This document shows positions 49,401 through 58,400 of a stretch of DNA of 64,000 nucleotides, in pieces. Source of the stretch: Carettochelys insculpta (lineage: Eukaryota; Chordata; Testudines; Carettochelyidae); the NCBI RefSeq assembly GCF_033958435.1, contig NC_134138.1, forward strand, positions 8,940,001-9,004,000, written 5' to 3'. Within the stretch, counting starts at the first letter, position 1; every line of letters begins with the position of its first letter. Below the pieces are notes generated by a model. The model searched no databases and was not told the origin of the DNA. It saw nothing but the letters and a program-made list of their open reading frames with translations. The position numbers and the translations under genes were made by a program.

Positions 49401-52400
49401 TGGAGGTGGGTAGCAGTAAAGGATGGCAGCACACTCCTTGGGCAGCAGGGTATCCCATAATTGCCCACTGCAGTGCCTTTTGCACCTTTCTCTGGAACAA
49501 CTGGGACTGTGAACTTTTGGAAACAAAATACCAGAACAGATGGACCACCAGTCTGGTCTGCTCTGGCCATTCCTAAAATATAGGCATCCCTTGCTTCTGC
49601 TGCAATGAACAGACACTGCCAGTGTTCCTCCACAAACAAACTGGGAAATAAAGGACTGATCCAAGGACCACTGAAATCAAGGGGAAGCCTCACGTCAGTG
49701 GACTTCGAAATCTCCTTGTAAAGTTTCTGAGACAAGGTAAGATCATCATTTTTTCGAGGAATCCCCCAAATAATCATTTATTTGTTGAACACAAATATTG
49801 TAAGTTTTAACTGCATGTACATTCCAACGATCCTGATGAGAAAACATGCTGTACATTTTTTCCCCTAGACTATGTCTACATGGCAGCAGTATTCTGAAAC
49901 AGCTATTTTGAAATATCTTATTCTGAAATAACATAACCACACACAAAACACATTTTGAAATAGCACCCAGCTATTTTGAAATCACATTTTCGGTCCACAG
50001 CGCTATTTTGAAACAGTGCCACTGGATTCCATTATGGCCTATTTCAAAATAGGTGTTATTCCCCATGAAACGAGGTTTACTGGAATCAAAATAACACAGC
50101 TGCTATTTAGACTGTATTTCAAAATAGTGTATGAGTCATTTAGTTACTGCCAAAGTTATTTCAAAATATCTGCTGTTATTGCAAGATAACTTCACCATGT
50201 AGATGCAGTCCCAATGGGGACACCGACCACGGGCTGGTTAACTATGGCCACCTGAACTGCCTTCCCATGTTTCCTATTTTCCTGAGATTCGCTGGTGGGA
50301 GGGGAATCCTAGGTGAAATCAATCTTGGACCACCTGATAGCCATGGGAATTTTACCACTGATTTCCCTAGGGCCAGGATTCCAGTCCTTGTCTTTGAATG
50401 CATCATAAAAAGAAGTATCTTCCCTGACAGTAATTCTAGCTCATTATCCACTGTATCAAAACAACAGTAACCCACATTTTCTGCAGGGCCACCCCCTTTT
50501 TGTAGAAAATATGGACAGAATTGGTAGGGCTGACAGAACCCTACATAGCAGACCAAACCTCTTCCCTTGCGGGGGGGCGGGGGGGGGCAAAGACAAAAGG
50601 AGGCACTGCTCAGGGAGGAGGGAGCAGGCATGCTTGGCATAAACCAGCTGAAAAGAAGTGCCAGGAGGAAGGAGGGTTCATTCACTATCCAAATGCCCAT
50701 AGCATCTTATGAAACAACAGCCTAGCAGGGAAAGCAGTTCTACAGTACAGTAGTAGGGAGCACAGAGGAATTAATTACAGGACACCTCTGGGCTTCCTGG
50801 GTCAAAGAGGCCTAAAGCTTTCCACCTTCTCAACTGTTTCAGTGCTTCCCTAGACAAGAAACCTGGTAGTTTCCGGTACCCCTAATCTTTGCCCTGCTCC
50901 CATGTCTGACCTAGCCTGGTTTTATTCCACCCATTCTGAGAATGACAGAGGCCAAACTCCTCTTTCTCCACCTCTTCATCACTCAGTGTTTTCATGAGCT
51001 TGGTGTCTGAGAGTACTGTGACTTCTCAAAGCCAAGCAAATGGAAATCCTGCTGCGTATTTTCATGCACCATGGTCCCGGATGTGCTCTGCTTTCCAGGG
51101 GACTGTCATGTGTGATGGGTGATGCCTATGATGGACTGAAACATGGAAAAAACAAGCTCTTACTGTTCCCTCTCTGCCTTTCTCCACCAAGCACCACAGT
51201 CACTGCTACAGTCTGTGTCAGAGATAATCCGAGAATCCAGTCTAGACCTGCCCCACGCAGTCAACTATTCATCCAAAGTCTGCAATATCAAGGCCAAAAC
51301 TGGCTCCAAACCTGGCAACCGTGACTTGAAGGCCCAGCATAATGAACCGTTAATATCAAAAAGAGGCATTGTCAGATACTTCACAACTTTCCCCCACTAG
51401 CAACCTTGTCTGCAACAGGCTCAGAATGGGCAAAAAGGTAATAATGAACCACAGAACTAAGTGGATGATGGGAAGAGGGTCGAGCCCAACTATAGAAATT
51501 CTTGTTCAGGTGCTCAGATGTCCTTTGTCAAAGGCAAGATCACCACCAAACAAAAACTTGTACTGAAATGTACTGACAGGGAAACAAGGCATATATATTT
51601 TCTTTTCCTAAATCCCTTCTGATTTTTATCAAACCAACTAAATAAACAGAGAACCTCTTGGGATCAATAGATGGTGATATGCTACATCCCAGTACCATTC
51701 ACATTTTTATTTTACATTTGAATATGAATTAGATCATGTATTTTGTAAAGGAACAATGTCAAGTAGAATAGGACTATATATGTGAATTTGTTTCAAAAAA
51801 GTGTGGCTTAATATGAATTACATGTTTATTCCAGAAAATACATAATTTTTATTCATGATCGTGTTTCTGCTAGATTTAAACATTCCTCCTCAGTGGTAAC
51901 ACGCTGAAATTCAACAATGTGATGCTATTTCACATGAACTGGCATGTGACACACAAGAAAGTGTCACCTCCAGTGTAGTTTCACCAGTTTGGCTGGTGAA
52001 CAAAGTAACACGGGATCAACACTGGAAAGTAAATATGATTTTTTAAATTCTTGCAGTTTCAAAAAATTTTAAAGTGGTAATGGAGCTGATTGAAATTTTT
52101 CATTCAAAGTATTTTGAGGAAATGTGGTCATTTTTGATAATGAAAATTTTAAGAGAGCCTTCCTGATTTCTTGATTTTTCCCATTTTTCAAAAAAAAATT
52201 CAATAAAACTTCACTGGGAGAAGGTATGTTTTGATTTTTTTTTTTTCATTGCAAAGTTTAACTGGTTAGTTTAGTCAAATGATGGGGATTTAAAAAAAAT
52301 CAAACACATTCACTTTTGAAAAAAACATCAAAATCAAAACATTTCACTTTTGACAATCACAATAAACATGAAAAAAACACTGCTGCAAAATAGCTTTCCA

Positions 52401-55400
52401 CAGAAACTTACAAAAACCCGAAACTCTGAGCCAGTAAATAACAGCAGAACAGAAACATACAGATTTTTTAAATTTTCAACCATCTCCAGTTAGTATCATC
52501 ATTACGACATTTGACCATATTTTATTATTGTCACTTGACAGTGTCCCTTCAATGAATGACATCTAAATCCAGTGCAAACTTCTCCTAGTTTCGATAAGAC
52601 TCACATATATAGAATCAGGGGTCTCTTTCCTTCAAGGTGATGAGCACTCTTGCATGATCCAGAAAAAAATGCTTAAGTCTTGATTCAACAAAACTTCAGA
52701 ACATGTTCAGTTCTAAGCAGCCTGTTGCACTGAAGTCAAGGGGACTGAAGTACATGCTGAAATGCTTTGTTAAAGGAGAGCTCAAGGCCTTAATCCTGGG
52801 AAGTCTTATGCCTTGTGATAAGCAGGAGACCAGACTACATGATCACAATGGTCTCTTTTGTCTCTTATTTGTCCATCCATGAGCTATGAAAGTCACTAAA
52901 TTTGCACCCTCAGGAGTCAAGCCCCAAGTGCTATGCTGAATCTGAGCTTTAAATGTGCGCTCAAGTTCAAGCAGAGGAATGGCCCCATTGATTTCAGTGA
53001 GACTAGTCATGTGCTTAACTTTAAGCACATATTAAAGTGTTTTACGAGAGTGCTCAACACACTGCAGGGTGAGTCCATCCTCCGCTTTTAACTCTTGGCT
53101 GACTTGCTCCAGGGGCATTTCAGGAAGCCCACTCTTAAAACGTCTTATGGCCCAAGGGGTTGGGCAGGCAGGAGGGCAGGTGGGACGTGGGGAGAAAAAA
53201 CAAATGGGGAATAAAATGAAAGAGGGAAATCAACTAAAGAAAGTGAGAAAGAAAGAAAAGAAGTTGAAATTAGAGGAACTAACATGGCGTTACTGGTGGC
53301 TGTGGCCGAAACTTCAGCGGAAGAAACTACTCCACACTTGGAACATTTGAGCGTCATGCCGTAAAGAGGCACTGCCATCTGACTGCAATTAAAATCAAAA
53401 GACTGAAACAAAACAAAACACTTTGCTTGTGAACACAAACGAGGAAAGGAACAGAAAAGGAAAGGAAAAAAGGAACCAACCAACCACACCACACCCAGTT
53501 TGAGCAAACAGATCAAAAGATGGGAAGGGATAAAACTCTTGCCCGTGCCATTCCAGAAGATGGAAGCCAAGCCAATAGTCATGCTGGTGCCACTGGAGTG
53601 GATGGAACCGTGCTGGGAAAGGTTTTGCTGGACTCAGGGGGTATGTCTACGTAGGAAAGTTATTTTGAAATAACGGACGCTATTTCAAAACAACTTTGCT
53701 AGCATCTACACAATGCAACAGCTATTTTGAAATAGTAGATGGCTTATTTCAAAATTGGCAAACCTCATTGTATGAGGAATAGGGCCTATTTCGAAATATG
53801 GGCTGTGTAGACAGGGAATAAACCTATTTCAAACTAAGCCACAGTGCGTGCAATGGCTCTTTTACTAAACAAGCTCTATTGTTCATAGACACCTTATTTC
53901 AGAATAAGATTTACTTATTCTGGGACTTCCCTGTGGTGTAGATGCATTATTTTGGAATATCTCATTTTGGAATAATAACTCTGAATAAACTATTCCAGAA
54001 TAACAGTGTAATAGCAGTGTAGACATACCCAGAGTGACTCTCTGGTGCCTCCATTGCTGATAACCTTTTACATTATGTTTTTGTTTACCTCCCAGCCCTG
54101 CCTGCCTGTTTTTGATGTTGAAAATATTTTCTCTTCCCATCTATCCTTCTTCTGTGTTGTTTTGGCTTCTGTGACCAGCTGTAGTGTTTTACAATTGAAA
54201 GGCAAGAAGTAGGTTGATGGGACCAGCACTGTGTTGACTTATTTTGTTTCATAAAGCAGAGTGAAGTGTAGATAACATGCTTATTCGACTGGTGGTCAAC
54301 ACTGTCTAGCACATTACCAACACTTCCACTGCTTACTGAGCTCTTAGAAGGCATTTAGGTGTAAATTACAGCTAAATAACAGCACAGAACACTGACAGCC
54401 AGGACTGGTGGCTGTAAACAAACTTTATGGGAAAGTAGGAAGCTTGGCTACACCCATAAGCGTACATTCGGCTAACTAAATTCATGCCTGACCATGGATG
54501 TTGCCAGATTAGAGAGTTTCATCCTGTATAAATCTTCTAGAAAGTGTGCTTCAAATTCGTGGACAGTGTAAATCCAGATAAATCAATGGAGTTGCACCAG
54601 GAATAAATTTGGCTCTGTGTGTGCCTTGCGGAAACACATGGACTGAATGACCCTTGAAAAGTGATTTCTCCCCAGATTTCCATTGTGGGCCACAAGGGAG
54701 CAAGAACAGTAAAGAGCAAAAAAAAAAACAGCTCTAATGAGACGTTTGATGGGACATAAGCATAAGTGACAACAGAGCACCAGGAGGTGGAAAGAGGTCT
54801 GCTGTCATGTGTATCAGGTGAGTAAACACAGGGATGGGTGGTTCATATTCCAGTGTGTGTTTTGTGTGGGGACAGTTGACTGTGTCCATTATGAGGAGCC
54901 CTGTGCAGTACAGTGAGGGCAACAATAAAGGTAAACTGTATTCAGAGACTTTAGCTTTGCTTTCTGCTAGCTAAAACAAATCACAGTCAGTTCCCAGGTG
55001 TTCATGAGGGGCTGGACTGTGATATATTTATTAACTAGAACCTGAAGCCATGACTGTTGAAGAAAAAAGTACAACTCAGTGTTCAGGGATCAGAATCTGA
55101 ACCCATCTGAATTTATTTGACAACTGTGCAATTGTTTTAGTTGATACACTGACAGCAGATAGTGTATTCACAATTCATGCTGTGTGCATCAATAAAACCC
55201 AAATGCCTACTGTCTGCAGCACAAAAGGGATACTGTTAGGGAACTGAGTGAGTATTCAGTGAAAACATGATACACTGTTTTCTCCAGCTCTAGTTTACAG
55301 TGTGATGATGATTAGATGCATTGATTTATCTATCTCAGTGGTTCCCAACCTTTTCACGAGTGCAGACCCCAACCACCCAGAAACTTTTCATGGACCCCCA

Positions 55401-58400
55401 TGAAAGCCAATTCTAGCTGCTATGTACACTTCATTAATTGAAAAAGGAAACCACAACATAAATTTTTTGGATCGCAATTAATAACATTATTGGCAGATAT
55501 TTAATTTAAAAATAATAATTGATTGTAATTTGGCAATTTATTTAAAACTTATTTTCTTTGACCATTTTTATTTATCTTTTTTCAGAGACCCCCTGTAATA
55601 ACTTCACAGATCCCAAGGGGTCGATGGACCCCAGTTTGGGAAGCACTGATCTACCTGCATGTTGTATCTACACACACCAATGTCCTATAAGACTCCAAAC
55701 CTCAAAGGTACACAGGTATGTAATTCCCCACTGAAATCAGTGGGTGCTAGATGCTTGCAAACCTTTGCAGATCTTGGCCTAAGCACTAATATGTATGATA
55801 TTCATCTGAGGTCATTACCATTAGAAAGTCAACATCTCCCAACAATACTGACACAATACTCAGTTATTTGCAGGTCTAAGTATAGGGAACAATTGGTTGC
55901 ACCTCAGATATGGTGACTGTTGACTTTTTAATGAGAACTACTGCAAGCTGGGTATTTTTTGTGTTTTTGTGTCACATAGGCTGTGTCTACACGTGCACGC
56001 TACTTCGAAGTAGCGGCACTAACTTCGAAATAGCACCCGTCGCGGCTACACGCGTCGGGCGCTATTTCGAAGTTAACTTCGACGTTAGGCGGCGAGACGT
56101 CGAAGTCGCTAACCTCATGAGGGGATCGGAATAGCGCCCTACTTCGACGTTCAACGTCGAAGTAGGGACCGTGTAGACGATCCGCGTCCCGCAACGTCGA
56201 AATTGTGGGGTCCTCCATGGCAGCCATCAGCTGGGGGGTTGAGAGACGCTGTCTCTCCAGCCTGTGCGGGGCTCTATGGTCACCGTGGGCAGCAGCCTTT
56301 AGCCCAGGGCTTCTGGCTGCTGCTGCTGCAGTGGGGGATTCATGCTGCATGCACAGGGTCTGCAACTCATTGTCAGCTCTGTGGATCTTGTGCTGTTTAG
56401 TGCAAGTGTGTCTGGGAGGGGCCCTTTAAGGGAGCGGCTGGCTGTTGAGTCCGCCCTGTGACCCTGTCTGCAGCTGTGCCTGGCACCCTTATTTCGATGT
56501 GTGCTACTGTGGCGTGTAGACGTTCCCTCGCAGCGCCTATTTCGATGTGGTGCTGCGCAACGTCGATGTTGAACATCGACGTTGCCAGCCCTGGAGGACG
56601 TGTAGACGTTATTCATCGAAATAGCCTATTTCGATGTCGCCACATCGAAATAGGCTACTTCGATGTAGGCTTCACGTGTAGACGTAGCCATTGTGTGTCC
56701 TACAGTCAACAGTAATTCTTGCCTCTGCTACCGATTAACCAGAATATATTGGTTATACCAGTTCCTCTCCTGTGCCCAAATCCAAAGCTCTCCAGTGCAG
56801 TTATTTGTCTCGTTGGTCTCCAGAATTACTTTCCAACACGGCTCCCAAGCCCAGGCAGCATGTGTCTGGCCAAATGCAACAAAGATCTCTGAGGTTTTTC
56901 AAGGTTCTCAATGGGTGTGTTTCAAAAGGAGAATGAAATTGGCAAAACCGTTAAACACAGAGAACATTTAAAACAATTGCACACGCACACATGGAAATGA
57001 AAGAGGAGAAAAGACAAGAAGTGGGGGAACAAAGAACATCAGAAAAAATGCGCTTTTTTGTCAGTTTTCTTTTCCAAGTATAACATTTGGTATGATCAAT
57101 AACCAGCTGGCATCTTTTAAACAAAGACTTTTGGGTGTTTCTGGTCAGAGAGGGTGCGAGACAATAACCCTCTCCTCGGCTTATCCAATCAATGACTTAA
57201 CCCAACATTCACTGTCAAGTGTAATTATCATGCAACAGACTCTTGGTCTAGGTTAAAGTATTTTCTCTAGTCCTCTCTTTGTAGGGCAGGCAGTAAAGCC
57301 CTGGCTCTTAGTAGCAGCAAGGTGCAACAGTGCACTAAAAGTCTCTCCCATGTTCTGCTCTGGTCCCCAGCAGCATGGGCTGATGCATTTGCAATCTTTC
57401 CCACTGTTATACATTGGTGTCAGCAATTTATGCTGGTGCAAGAGAAGAATCGGGGCCTGATCCTCAGCTCTTCCAGCATCAGTTTAGCTCTGCATAATAC
57501 TATTTTAGATGCAAACACTGACTCCGCACTCACAGGAATGATCCTCTGGCACAAAGGGCACTGGAGGGTCTAACATCTGTGCTCTTTGCTTCTCTTCTCT
57601 GCGACCTCACTTCCCAAAGTCAAGCCAGAAAAAAACACATGCTAATGTAAATATGCCCCAGGGCTGTCTAACTGGAAAGACTGTCATCAAAGAACACCTC
57701 ATCTCATTTTACCAATTACCTGTTCCATTTGGGAACCTCAATATCTTGAATCAAAAACTCATTTTATTGAAATCCTCTTATTTCTTAGCAAGGATTAGGA
57801 GCATCAGCGAGAGTCAGGCATAACACCATTAGCCACTGACTTCAGATGGACTCTGTTCTTACTGTGTTTTTCACCACTGGCATTTTAAGGCATTATCAGG
57901 GCCAGGAATCCTGTCAAATCCTTTGGCTTAGAAAGAAGCTAACTGCATGGTGAACTGATGGCAAAGTGGAACCTGGCAGCAACTGGACTGAAATGAATAC
58001 CTGGGGACTGTCACACTGTGGTTTCCCTCCCCTCCAGAAAAAAAACCAACCCTTTTTCCAAACAAAAACAAACAAACAAAAAAAAACCCACCAAGGCATT
58101 CACACAGCCATGCAGGATGAGTTGAATAAGAAGGTTTTTCCCTCAAAATAATTATTCCAGCTCTGTGAATGACTTTTGCTGTCCTGCCTCCCATTTCAAG
58201 GTGGAAAAGGAATGTATGCGAACATAGCACAGCTACGATAGCTCATGTGAAGGCTACTTTCATAATGTGGTGGCTGTGTGAATGCAGTTTTGCAACCTTA
58301 CTTATTTGGACAATAGAATGTCAAAAAAAGTAACCTGGGGAAAAAAAACCCCACAGAGTAGAAATAGGATTAGTGATTATGGCTCCTGGTACCTGCTCAT

